Made by a program: the position numbers and the translations under genes. Below, piece by piece: positions 17,716-25,863 of a stretch of DNA of 50,974 bases; position 1 is the first letter of the stretch, and each line of letters opens with the position of its first letter. Where the stretch lies: NCBI GenBank assembly GCA_016872725.1, contig VGZC01000044.1, positions 1 to 50,974 of the forward strand, given 5' to 3'. Under the pieces are notes generated by a model. The model was not told where the DNA came from. It ran no database searches and saw nothing but the letters and a program-made list of their open reading frames with translations. The stretch comes from Planctomycetota bacterium. Its GTDB lineage: Bacteria; Planctomycetota; Planctomycetia; Pirellulales; Pirellulaceae.

Positions 17716-19926
17716 ATGACGCGCATGCACCCCATCGAAATCCGCGGCGCGACCCGCGCCATCGACGCCGCGCGCGACGGCGCCGGCGTTCCCCATCTGA
17801 GCGGCACGACCTGGCTCGATGCGCTCTACGGGCTCGGTTACATGCACGCGCGCGACCGAGGCACCCAGCTCCTGTTCGCGCGGAGTGTGGCGTTGGGACG
17901 GGCCGCCGAGCAGATCGCGGACGTCGCCGGGTTCGCCGAGACCGACCTGCTCTTTCGCCGTATCGGATTGCATTTGGGTCTCGACGAGGAATTGGCCGAC
18001 CTGACCGCCGAGTCCCGCGACCAACTCGACGTCTACAGCGATGGCGTCAATGCGGGCCTCGCCGATCTTGGCCGTACCTGGCCGATGTGGGCCGTTGGGT
18101 TCCAAGGCGAACCGTGGGACGCCCGATCGGTCGTCATTGTGGGCCGCTTGCTCAGTTTCGGCGGACTCGCGATCGGCCAGTGGGAGAATGAACGGATCGT
18201 CCTTGAGTTGATCCATGCGGGCGCGGACGAGGCGGCCTTGCGGGAACTCTTCGCGCCGCGCTTGGACGACGTCGACTTCGAGTTGCTTCGGAAGGTGCGG
18301 ATCAGCAACCGGCTTTCCGATGCGGCGATGGAGATGCTGGCGGACCTCCCCAGGCTCGCCGGGAGCAACGCGTGGGCGTTGAGCGGAGGCAGGACGGCGT
18401 CGGGTTCCGCACTGCTCGCCGCCGATCCGCATCTTGAAGTCAATCGGCTTCCCGCGATCTGGTACGAATGCGTCCTACGGTGGGGCGACGCTGAATACGT
18501 CATGGGAGCGAGCCTTCCGGGATGCCCCCTGTTTCCGGTCGCCCGGGCGCGCCGCCTCGCGTGGGGCGTCACGCACATGAAAGGCGACTTGCTCGATTCA
18601 TTCATCGAGGATTGCCGCGAGCACGACGGGCGATGGCAATATCGGCGCGGACGACGTTGGCTCGATTTTCGCGTTCGCGAGGAGACTCTGGGCCGCAAGG
18701 GTTCGCCGGCGCGCGTCGAGCGGATCCTGGAAAACGACGTCGGCTCGCTCTTGGAAGACCCGTCGGGCGCGGGTCCTGGATATCATCTTTCGCTCGCCTG
18801 GACCGGCAACCGGCGCGACTGCGGACCGGCGATGGCCGCCTGGCTGGACGTGATCCATGCTCCGGCCACGCAAGACGCGATGCGCGTGGTCCTGCGCAGT
18901 TGCCATCCGGCGTTGTGCTGGGTCTTTGCGGACGCCGATGGGCGGATCGGCATGCAGGGAAGCGGACGATTCCCGGTGCGATCCCAGGGCTATTCGGGGC
19001 TCACGCCGATCCCCGCGTGGGATCGCGCGAATCACTGGCGCGGATGGCTTGATCCGAGCGCGCTGCCCAGCGTCATTGACCCCGCCAAGGGTTTCGTGGC
19101 GACCGCGAACGAGGAGCAGACGGCCGCCGACGGAACGGTCCTGGTGACGCAACCGGCCGCCGACTACCGGCTGCGTCGGATCCGCGAACGGCTCGAGTCA
19201 TTCGCTGACGCCGACGTGCGCGACATGCAGGCCATGCAATACGACGTCGTGAGCCCGCATGCGGACGAAATCCTGGGAATTCTCTTGCCCGAGCTTCCGG
19301 ATGGTCCGGTCAAGCGGAAGCTGGAACTCTGGGACCGGTCCTTCCGACCGGAACTCGACGAACCGACGTTGTTCTTTCGGTTCTATCTCGCGGTCATGAT
19401 GGAGCTCCTCGGGCACGAGCGGGCGATCGGTTGGCGCCGGATGCTCTTCCTCTGTTCCCGGTCCGGCTATTCGCTCATGGTACTGACGGCGGCGGATCGG
19501 CTGTTGCGCCGCGCCGCGTCGCGATGGTGGCGCGGCGAATCCAAACAGGCGCTGGTCCGGCGCGCCGCCGAGCGCGCGGTCGCTCGTCCGCTCCAACGCT
19601 GGTCGGACGTCAACCACTTCCGTTTCACCGACCGGTTTTTCGGAGGTCGCCGAGCGGGCCGATTCCTGGGCTTTGACAGCCGCCGGTTGCCGATGCCGGG
19701 ATGCCATGCGACCCTGTTCCACGGCCATGTCCTGCGGACGGCGACGCGTGAAACGACGTTCGCTCCCTCGTACCATTTCGTCACGGACATGTCGGTCGAC
19801 GAGGCGTGGACCAATCTTCCCGGAGGCCCCAGCGAGAATCGGTTCTCGAAATGGTATCGTAGCGACATCCCGCGCTGGCTCGCCGGCGAATACAAACGCC
19901 TCGCGCCGCCGTCCGCGCACCCCTGA
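17716..19926 (+). CDS. Penicillin acylase family (S45) N-terminal-nucleophile hydrolase, no export signal
   Basis: S45 enzymes hydrolyse amide bonds, as in penicillins, acyl-homoserine lactones or other acylated amines, after self-cleavage that exposes an N-terminal serine. The 736-residue precursor has an alpha-chain with WLDALYGLGYMHARDRGTQL. A clear processing site follows, GSNAWALSGG, with Ser217 as the predicted new N-terminus, then LLAADPHLEVNRLPAIWYE. Most S45 proteins are exported, but here catalytic-domain homology starts within about seven residues of the ATG. The frame is closed 48 bp upstream with no other start, so the enzyme looks cytoplasmic. The beta-chain ends with a region less like characterised acylases. 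Its substrate is unknown. Confidence 0.85.
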   Translation: MTRMHPIEIRGATRAIDAARDGAGVPHLSGTTWLDALYGLGYMHARDRGTQLLFARSVALGRAAEQIADVAGFAETDLLFRRIGLHLGLDEELADLTAESRDQLDVYSDGVNAGLADLGRTWPMWAVGFQGEPWDARSVVIVGRLLSFGGLAIGQWENERIVLELIHAGADEAALRELFAPRLDDVDFELLRKVRISNRLSDAAMEMLADLPRLAGSNAWALSGGRTASGSALLAADPHLEVNRLPAIWYECVLRWGDAEYVMGASLPGCPLFPVARARRLAWGVTHMKGDLLDSFIEDCREHDGRWQYRRGRRWLDFRVREETLGRKGSPARVERILENDVGSLLEDPSGAGPGYHLSLAWTGNRRDCGPAMAAWLDVIHAPATQDAMRVVLRSCHPALCWVFADADGRIGMQGSGRFPVRSQGYSGLTPIPAWDRANHWRGWLDPSALPSVIDPAKGFVATANEEQTAADGTVLVTQPAADYRLRRIRERLESFADADVRDMQAMQYDVVSPHADEILGILLPELPDGPVKRKLELWDRSFRPELDEPTLFFRFYLAVMMELLGHERAIGWRRMLFLCSRSGYSLMVLTAADRLLRRAASRWWRGESKQALVRRAAERAVARPLQRWSDVNHFRFTDRFFGGRRAGRFLGFDSRRLPMPGCHATLFHGHVLRTATRETTFAPSYHFVTDMSVDEAWTNLPGGPSENRFSKWYRSDIPRWLAGEYKRLAPPSAHP

Positions 19927-20005
19927 CTCCCGCTCGACGCGCCGCGATCCTCCGGAAGACCCGATCCGCTCCCGTTCCACGAACCCGAAGGCCGGAAACC
20001 GCCGC

Positions 20006-20326
20006 ATGCTCTTGCTCGTGATGGTCGGCATGTCGTTCGCCAAGGCGATGGTCGCGGCCGTGATCGGCGCCTCGATCGCCGTCGCCCTGCGTCTCATTGG
20101 ACGGGGCCCGCCGTCCGGTCCGCCCGCATGGCTTCGATGGGGGCTCGGCGCATGCATCGCCGCGCTCTACGGGCTCGGTGTCATCGAGGCGCCGAATCCC
20201 GAGCTGAGCCAACAGGCGGCCCAAATCGAGCGATTTCATTTCGTGAGCGACGTCGTGTGCATGACCGTCGCCGTCCTCGGATTGTGTGCTTCGGGGTTCG
20301 TCTTCCGGAGGAGAGCGGGATCATGA
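20006..20326 (+). CDS. Small membrane protein coupled to folD
   Basis: This 106-residue protein has three predicted membrane helices (about 1-30, 44-62 and 80-100) and a short positively charged C-terminus (FRRRAGS). I recognise no family. Its stop codon overlaps the folD start as ATGA at 20323, so the two are translationally coupled. The RBS for folD (GGAGGA) lies within its last codons. The start at 20006 is the first ATG before the hydrophobic stretch. Confidence 0.65.
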   Translation: MLLLVMVGMSFAKAMVAAVIGASIAVALRLIGRGPPSGPPAWLRWGLGACIAALYGLGVIEAPNPELSQQAAQIERFHFVSDVVCMTVAVLGLCASGFVFRRRAGS

Positions 20327-21201
20327 CGGCTCGGATTATCGATGGCAAGGCGATCGCCGCGGAGGTCGAAGGGGAAGTGGCTCGAGCCGTGGCGGAACGG
20401 CGTGCGCGCGGAGCGGACCCGCCGTGCCTCGCCGCCGTGCTCGTCGGCGAGGATCCGGCAAGCCAGGTGTATGTGCGGAACAAGCGCCGAGCCTGTGAAC
20501 GGGTCGGCATCGAAAGTCGCCTGGACAGGATGCCCGACTCCACGACGACCGACGCGCTCGTCGCGCATCTCGACCAACTCAACCACGATCGTTCCGTGGA
20601 CGGGATTCTCGTTCAACTTCCGTTGCCGGCATCGATCGACGCGGTCCGCGTCCTGGACGCGATCGATCCCAGGAAAGACGTCGATGCGTTCCACGCGGAC
20701 AATGTCGGCCTGCTCGATCAAGGTCGGCCGAGGTTCCTGCCGTGCACGCCGCACGGCGTGCTGCGGATCCTCGCGCATGAGGGGCTCGCCGCGGCCGGTC
20801 GCGACGTGGTCATCATCGGCCGCAGTTCCATCGTCGGAAGGCCGCTCGCCATGATGCTCACCCAGCGCACTTCGATTTACGGGCCCGACTATGCGAACGC
20901 GACCGTCACGCTTTGCCATACCCGGACCCGCGACCTCGCCTCGCACGCTCGGCGAGCCGATATCCTGATCGCGGCCGTCGGCGTCGCGCGCGCGGTGACG
21001 GGCGACATGATTCGGCCCGGCGCCGTGGTAATCGATGTCGGCATCAATCGGACCGAGTCGGGGCTCGTGGGCGACGTCGATTTCGGATCGGCGGTCGCCG
21101 TTGCGGGCCGCATCACACCGGTCCCCGGCGGCGTCGGCCCCCTCACGATCGCCATGCTCCTTAAGAACACGCTCGAAGCAAAGCGCCAACGTGGAGAATG
21201 A
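20323..21201 (+). CDS. folD: Bifunctional methylenetetrahydrofolate dehydrogenase / methenyltetrahydrofolate cyclohydrolase
   Basis: FolD interconverts 5,10-methylene-, methenyl- and 10-formyl-THF, supplying formyl groups for purine synthesis. The 292-residue protein has the substrate region ASQVYVRNKRRACERVGI with the conserved Tyr and Lys. It also has ILVQLPLPASID, the nucleotide-binding GRSSIVGRPLAMML, and the terminal PVPGGVGPLTIAMLLKN signature. The length is normal. An ATGA overlap with the small membrane protein upstream, preceded by GGAGGA, fixes the start. A REP-like palindromic repeat follows the stop. Confidence 0.96.
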   Translation: MTARIIDGKAIAAEVEGEVARAVAERRARGADPPCLAAVLVGEDPASQVYVRNKRRACERVGIESRLDRMPDSTTTDALVAHLDQLNHDRSVDGILVQLPLPASIDAVRVLDAIDPRKDVDAFHADNVGLLDQGRPRFLPCTPHGVLRILAHEGLAAAGRDVVIIGRSSIVGRPLAMMLTQRTSIYGPDYANATVTLCHTRTRDLASHARRADILIAAVGVARAVTGDMIRPGAVVIDVGINRTESGLVGDVDFGSAVAVAGRITPVPGGVGPLTIAMLLKNTLEAKRQRGE

Positions 21202-21203
21202 AA

Positions 21204-21277
21204 GGCGTCTCGTGAAATCCGAAACCGAGCGTCTCGAGCCGCCAGGCTCGCCGTGCGGAGGCGACGGGCGAAGGGGG
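21204..21277. repeat. REP-like palindromic intergenic repeat, copy A
   Basis: The gap after folD contains an element with the hairpin CGAGCC-gcca-GGCTCG (21235-21250), flanked by a conserved arm (cgtctcgtgaaa, about 21206-21217). Its reverse complement matches 22832-22898 over about 65 bases with scattered substitutions. The two copies are therefore one dispersed repeat in opposite orientation, bracketing the SpoU methyltransferase and MaoC genes. Confidence 0.8.
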
Positions 21278-21300
21278 CAAGCAGGGATGGAGGACTGAAC

Positions 21301-22107
21301 GTGCGGATCACGAGCACCACAAATCCCCGGATCAAGGCGATCTCGCGCTTGCGCGACGGCCATCGGCGGAGGGAGCAGGGATTGACGCTCATCGACGGGC
21401 TCCGCGAATTGCGACGCGCGCTCGATCGGCCCGAGCATGCGCGGAATATCCGCGAGGTCTACTGCGTTCCGGAGCTGTGCGAAACGCCCGACCACCGGAC
21501 CGTTCTCGAACAGGCGCGCGACTCGGGGATCGCTCGATTCGACGTCGCGCCGCATGTCTTCGAACGGATCGCGTATGGCGATCGGAACGAGGGATTGGTG
21601 GCCGTGTTCTCGGTGCCTCGAGTCGAACTGGACGGTTGGCGCGAACCGCCGCGCGAGATCGTCTTGGTGCTCGAGTCGGTCGAGAAGCCGGGCAACATCG
21701 GGGCCGTCCTGCGGACGGCGGACGCGGTCGGCGCGGCGGTGGCGCTCGCGGACCCTCACACCGACCTTTACAACCCCAATGCCGTCCGCGCGAGCCTTGG
21801 AGCGGTCTTTCACGTTCCGGCATGCGAAACGCGAGGCGACGTGCTGCTCGAATGGCTTCGCGAACGCCGTTTCCGGATCGTCGCCGCGCGCGTCGACGCG
21901 ACGTGCGCCTATTGGACGTGCGACCTCACCGGCCGTATCGCCATTCTTCTCGGAAGCGAGTCGCGAGGCCTATCGGAAATATGGCGGATCCCGTCGATTT
22001 CCGAGGTTCGTGTGCCGATGCTCGGAGTGGTCGATAGTCTCAACGTCTCGGTGACGGCCGCGGTCCTCGCCTACGAATCCGTCCGCCAGCGGTCGATTTC
22101 GCGGTAG
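21301..22107 (+). CDS. TrmH/SpoU family RNA 2'-O-methyltransferase
   Basis: SPOUT-fold enzymes methylate ribose 2'-OH groups of tRNA or rRNA with SAM. The 268-residue protein has the three SpoU motifs in order: VEKPGNIGAVLRTADAVGA, LLGSESRGLS, and SLNVSVTAAVLAYE near the C-terminus. An N-terminal substrate-binding region begins ITSTTNPRIKAISRLRD, as in RlmB/TrmH-like enzymes. I chose the GTG at 21301 because GGAGG lies seven bases upstream; longer in-frame starts fall inside the repeat element. The RNA target cannot be read from the sequence. Confidence 0.9.
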   Translation: MRITSTTNPRIKAISRLRDGHRRREQGLTLIDGLRELRRALDRPEHARNIREVYCVPELCETPDHRTVLEQARDSGIARFDVAPHVFERIAYGDRNEGLVAVFSVPRVELDGWREPPREIVLVLESVEKPGNIGAVLRTADAVGAAVALADPHTDLYNPNAVRASLGAVFHVPACETRGDVLLEWLRERRFRIVAARVDATCAYWTCDLTGRIAILLGSESRGLSEIWRIPSISEVRVPMLGVVDSLNVSVTAAVLAYESVRQRSISR

Positions 22108-22184
22108 TCCCCCTCCCGCCCTCCCAATGCCGACACCCGCGAAATCCCCCATGCGCCGTGCAACCGGAATTGTCGAATCGGCGC

Positions 22185-22213
22185 TTGCCCTCTCGCCTTG
22201 GGGATCGTACAAG
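22185..22213 (+). promoter_or_regulatory. Candidate promoter TTGCCC-N17-TACAAG
   Basis: The -35-like TTGCCC (22185-22190) and -10-like TACAAG (22208-22213) are 17 bp apart, in the gap before the MaoC-like gene, predicting a leader of about 55 nt. Exactly the same pair of hexamers with the same spacing occurs before the heparinase-like gene at 35998-36026. Confidence 0.5.
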
Positions 22214-22275
22214 GGAAGGGTGGACGCGAGGCGGATCGGTTCTTTGGACCTTCCGAAACGGATCGCTGGAATCCC

Positions 22276-22785
22276 ATGAGCCAATTGCTGTATTTCGAGG
22301 ATGTCCATGCGGCCGATTCCTGGACAAGCTTGGCGAGAACGATCACCGAAGCCGATATCGTGAATTTCGCGGGCATGACGGGCGACTTCGATCCATTGCA
22401 CGTGGATCGTGAGCACGCGAGTCAGTCGCTCTATCGCCGGCCGATCGCGCACGGCTTGCTTGGGCTCGCCTGGGTGGCCGGGCTCGCGAGCCAATGCCCG
22501 CGCATGGCGACGGTCGCGTTCGTCGGCATTCGCAACTGGGAGTTCCATCGTCCGATGTACGTGGGCGACACGGTGCGCGCCGTGACGCGAATCGCGGAGA
22601 AGCGGCCGCGAAGCCGTCGCGCGGGCTCCGTCGTCTGGCATCGCAGCCTGGTCAATCAAGAAGGCGCGACGGTCCAGTCGGGCGAATTCGAGACGCTTGT
22701 CGCGCTGCGCGTACCCGAACTGCGGCGTGCCGCCAAGGACGCCGTTCAATCAAGTGTCGGGCCCGGCATCACCCATCCAAGATAG
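22276..22785 (+). CDS. MaoC-like dehydratase domain protein
   Basis: The 169-residue hot-dog-fold protein has the hydratase signature region ITEADIVNFAGMTGDFDPLHVD followed by YRRPIAHGLLGL. The conserved Asp and His of (R)-specific enoyl-CoA hydratases are present. The protein is a single-domain MaoC member and probably acts on an acyl-CoA or acyl-ACP thioester. No fatty-acid or PHA genes are nearby to define the substrate. The start at 22276 is chosen because the homologous region begins soon after; a longer in-frame start at 22198 falls inside the candidate promoter. Confidence 0.88.
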   Translation: MSQLLYFEDVHAADSWTSLARTITEADIVNFAGMTGDFDPLHVDREHASQSLYRRPIAHGLLGLAWVAGLASQCPRMATVAFVGIRNWEFHRPMYVGDTVRAVTRIAEKRPRSRRAGSVVWHRSLVNQEGATVQSGEFETLVALRVPELRRAAKDAVQSSVGPGITHPR

Positions 22786-22831
22786 GCTCGGACACGGACA
22801 CCTCGCGAACCAACCCATCCCCGTCCCCAGC

Positions 22832-22898
22832 CCCCCTTCGTCTCCGCATCACGAGCCTGACGGCTCGTGACGCTCGGCCTCGGGTTTCACGAGACGCT
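22832..22898. repeat. REP-like palindromic intergenic repeat, copy B, with terminator-like hairpin
   Basis: This copy lies between the converging MaoC (+) and methyltransferase (-) genes and is inverted relative to copy A at 21204-21277. Its core is a perfect 9-bp hairpin, TCACGAGCC (22849-22857), a TGAC loop, and GGCTCGTGA (22862-22870). It ends two bases before the methyltransferase stop codon. There is no T-tract, but the position would suit a bidirectional terminator. Confidence 0.8.
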
Positions 22899-22899
22899 T

Positions 22900-23829
22900 T
22901 CATCCCTTCATTTTTCCACTCCATCCGCTCCACAACTCCGCGCCGTCCGGACGTTGGAGCGCGAGGCGTTCGACATCGATGGAGTGCGTCGCGCCGTTGG
23001 GAAGTGCAAGGGCGAGCAGGTCGCGTATCCGCGTCGCCGGCAGGTTGGTGGTGTGCCCGGTCAGCAGGATGAACCGAGGCATCGGAACAAGCAACGCGCG
23101 GCAGTGGGTGAGCAGACCGGGCATATCGCTCTCGAAGGACCACGTCTCGCCGCGCGGCCCTCGACCGAACGTGGGCGGGTCAAGGACGACGGCGTCGTAA
23201 CGGCGTCGCCGTCGTATTTCACGTTCGACGAACCGCCGAGCGTCCTCGACAAGCCAACGGACGCGGTCGTGCGGCATATCCGACGCGTCGGCATTCGCGC
23301 GAGCCCACGCGACGGCCGACCTGGACGCGTCGACGTGCGTCACCGCGGCGCCGCCCAGCGCGCACGCCATCGTGCTGCCTCCCGTATAGGCGAAGAGGTT
23401 GAGCACGCGGATCGGCTCGGATGCGCCGCGCACGCGGTCGGCGAGCCAATCCCAGTTCGCGGCCTGTTCGGGGAAGACGCCGACTTGCCCACTCGACGCC
23501 AACCGCAATTCGAACCGCATCGGAGGATGGGCCACGGTCCACCGGGCATCGGCGGCGGCGCAATCGGCGAGCGGACCGGACCAGCGTCCCGACGTTCCAA
23601 GTCGCGGCTCGTCGAACCGGGCGGAGGCTTCGGCCCACCGCGCGGCCAGAGCCCTCGGCGCCCGGGCGGCGGGAGCTGGACGGTCGATCGTATGGAGTCC
23701 GAACCGCTCGAGTTTGCGCCCGTCGCCGAAATCGATCAATTCGTACTGTTCGCGCGCGAACATGGCGGCCTCCGGCCCAGGCGGGGAATCGCGGTCGCCG
23801 GCTCGGGCGCGCGCGGCGCGGATCGTCAT
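22900..23829 (-). CDS. Class I SAM-dependent methyltransferase (RlmI-like, no PUA domain)
   Basis: The protein resembles the COG1092 group of 23S rRNA cytosine methyltransferases. It has an N-terminal YELIDFGDGRKLERFG segment, the SAM-binding VLNLFAYTGGSTMACALGGA motif, an acidic THVDAS loop and a VVLDPPTFGRGP catalytic motif. There is no N-terminal PUA domain. The start is ambiguous. The ATG at 23829 overlaps the upstream GT9 stop as ATGA, which suggests coupling, while an ATG at 23763 has GGAGG five bases before it. I give the longer form (309 residues). It is the last gene of a four-gene minus-strand operon. Confidence 0.85.
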   Translation of the reverse strand: MTIRAARARAGDRDSPPGPEAAMFAREQYELIDFGDGRKLERFGLHTIDRPAPAARAPRALAARWAEASARFDEPRLGTSGRWSGPLADCAAADARWTVAHPPMRFELRLASSGQVGVFPEQAANWDWLADRVRGASEPIRVLNLFAYTGGSTMACALGGAAVTHVDASRSAVAWARANADASDMPHDRVRWLVEDARRFVEREIRRRRRYDAVVLDPPTFGRGPRGETWSFESDMPGLLTHCRALLVPMPRFILLTGHTTNLPATRIRDLLALALPNGATHSIDVERLALQRPDGAELWSGWSGKMKG

Positions 23830-24860
23830 GCCGCCCGCGCGGAACGGGATGACAAAAGTATGTCACATGTTTCCATGACGCGTTCGGCGGAAATGGCCCG
23901 CATCGCGTCATTGGGAGCCGTACGGTGGGCACGGCGGGAGGTCGCCTGGTAATACGCTTGGATCGCCGCGTGATCGGGTCCATACGCGCGGCTCACCTCG
24001 GCGCGCGTCGTCCCGTGCAGTCCGACGCAGGTCGCGCCGACCGCCGCCGCGATGTGAAGCGGACCCGTGTCGGACGCGATGACCAGGCGGCTCATCCGCA
24101 GCAGCGACGCGAGTTCCCGCAGGTCGGTCGACGGCGCGACGATCGCATGGCCGTGTGCCTTGCTCTGCACAAACTCGGCCAGAATCCGTTCGGAGGGTCC
24201 GCCCCAGACGATTACGGTCGGCAGGCCGTGCCGGCGGCCCATGTGCCGCGCCACGTCCGCGAACCGGGCGGGCGGCCACTGTTTGGAATGCCATGTCGCG
24301 CCCGGATTCACGGTGAGGAATGTGGGACCGACGGCGCTGTCGAGCCAATTCCGCATGCGCTCGCGCTCCTCGGCGAACGCCGGCATCCGGAACTCGACGA
24401 TCGGATCGACAATGCCGAGTGGTTCGAGCAGATCGAGTTGCTTTCGAACGATGTGCGCGTGTTTCGAATCGATGTTGACGTGATGCAGCCAGTGACTGCC
24501 TTCGCGGCCGAGCGGCCGCGCGAAGCCGATCCGGCGCGGCGAGCCGCTGATCCACGCCGCGACCGCGCTCTTGGCGAGCGACTGCGCGTCGATCGCGACA
24601 TCGAATTCCATCGAACGCAGCGTCCGCCGAACGCGGGCAATCGATGTGGCCGACTGGAGCCACCGCCGAGGGACCTCGATCAACGCGTCGAGGCATTCGT
24701 GATCGCGCAAGAGGGCCGCGCCTTGAGGCTGGACGATCCATCCGAGCATCGCGCCCGGAAAATGCCGCCGCAAAGCGCACAGCACGGGGACGGTGAGCAT
24801 GCAGTCCCCGATCGCGCTCAGGCGGCAAATCAGAACCCTCGGCGATCCGTCGCGCGGCAT
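23826..24860 (-). CDS. Glycosyltransferase family 9 (heptosyltransferase-like)
   Basis: GT9 enzymes add heptose or related sugars to lipopolysaccharide cores. The 344-residue protein starts with the typical VLICRLSAIGDCMLTVPVL segment. It has NPGATWHSKQWPPARFADVA in the C-terminal half and the donor-site SDTGPLHIAAAVGATCVGLHG. The start at 24860 is chosen because GGGAG lies eight bases upstream and the conserved N-terminus follows at once. It lies in an operon after a methyltransferase (19-bp gap), and its stop overlaps the next gene as ATGA. The acceptor is unknown, but the family points to an outer-membrane glycolipid. Confidence 0.93.
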   Translation of the reverse strand: MPRDGSPRVLICRLSAIGDCMLTVPVLCALRRHFPGAMLGWIVQPQGAALLRDHECLDALIEVPRRWLQSATSIARVRRTLRSMEFDVAIDAQSLAKSAVAAWISGSPRRIGFARPLGREGSHWLHHVNIDSKHAHIVRKQLDLLEPLGIVDPIVEFRMPAFAEERERMRNWLDSAVGPTFLTVNPGATWHSKQWPPARFADVARHMGRRHGLPTVIVWGGPSERILAEFVQSKAHGHAIVAPSTDLRELASLLRMSRLVIASDTGPLHIAAAVGATCVGLHGTTRAEVSRAYGPDHAAIQAYYQATSRRAHRTAPNDAMRAISAERVMETCDILLSSRSARAA

Positions 24861-24879
24861 GTTGTGACTCCCTCGGATT

Positions 24880-25863
24880 TCAGGCGGCCCGACGTTTTCC
24901 GGAACCGGTTTCCTCCCCGAATCGTTCCCGCAGCTTCCGAACGATTGTCCTCGCGGCGACATGCTCGCCCAAATACGCCGCGATCTTCCTCGCTCGGTTC
25001 CTCACATAGGCGACGCGCGCGTGGTATGTCCAGAGGTTGAATCGCGACATGCCGTCGACCGCCTCGCAGACGCCCTGCGCGCCGATCGGAGCGGCGTCCG
25101 CGGCGTCGGTCCGGCGGACCAGCAGCGCTAGATCCGGATCCCGCGCTCCGCTCAGCCACGCCGCCGGCTCGAAACCGGCGGCGCGCGCCATCGCGCCGAG
25201 CGTCGCGGGGGTGAAGTTGTGGATGTGCGCCGCGTGGAAGTACTTGCCGGGCGCGGCGAACGGAGCCGCGAGGTTCGGACACTCGATGTAGAACAGGCCG
25301 TTGGGAACCAGGAGTTCGCGGATTCGTTCGAGGGCTGACCGAGGCGACCGGAAATGTTCGATGACGTGCACGAGCAGGATCGCGTCGTACGGCCTCGCCG
25401 GACAATGGGCGAACAAGTCCTCGTTCCGCACGTCCGCGCGAATCACGTCGCTCGCGTAACGCTGGAATCCGACGTGCGGCTCGATCCCGGACGCATGCCA
25501 ACCCCGCAGTTCGAAGTTCTTGACCGTACAGCCGATCCCCGCTCCGACCTCGAGCACGCGCGCCCCGGTCGGCATGTGCGGACCAAGCAGACCGCAAATC
25601 CGTTCGCCGTTCCGCCATGCCCGCAGGACTCGGCGGTCCGAAGGCGTCGTTTCGCCATGGTAGGCCTGCCGGTATTCGTGGGCATAGAAGGTGTCGAGTT
25701 CGGCCGAGGTGGGAATGTGCCAGTGGCGAACCAATCCGCAACGCGTGCAAAGGACGGTGCGCAGCGGTTTGCCGCGCCGGTCCCGGGCGGCGACGAGCGA
25801 ACGGGCCCGCGACCCGCAAAGATCGCAGGCTGCGCGGCGCGATTCGGTTTGTTCGAGTCTCAT
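24880..25863 (-). CDS. Class I SAM-dependent methyltransferase with N-terminal zinc-ribbon-like Cys cluster
   Basis: The 327-residue protein begins with a CDLCGS...CTRCGL pair of Cys-x2-Cys motifs (about residues 15-45), which probably binds zinc. The methyltransferase core follows: VLEVGAGIGCTVKNFELRGW for SAM binding and LLVHVIEHFRSPRSALERI as the post-I acidic/His region. A GLFYIECPN strand comes next. This layout is common among sugar or lipid methyltransferases in surface-polysaccharide operons. Its ATG overlaps the stop of the upstream lipoprotein gene as ATGA, and the GT9 gene follows after 19 bp. The substrate is unknown; a sugar is likely from context. Confidence 0.85.
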   Translation of the reverse strand: MRLEQTESRRAACDLCGSRARSLVAARDRRGKPLRTVLCTRCGLVRHWHIPTSAELDTFYAHEYRQAYHGETTPSDRRVLRAWRNGERICGLLGPHMPTGARVLEVGAGIGCTVKNFELRGWHASGIEPHVGFQRYASDVIRADVRNEDLFAHCPARPYDAILLVHVIEHFRSPRSALERIRELLVPNGLFYIECPNLAAPFAAPGKYFHAAHIHNFTPATLGAMARAAGFEPAAWLSGARDPDLALLVRRTDAADAAPIGAQGVCEAVDGMSRFNLWTYHARVAYVRNRARKIAAYLGEHVAARTIVRKLRERFGEETGSGKRRAA

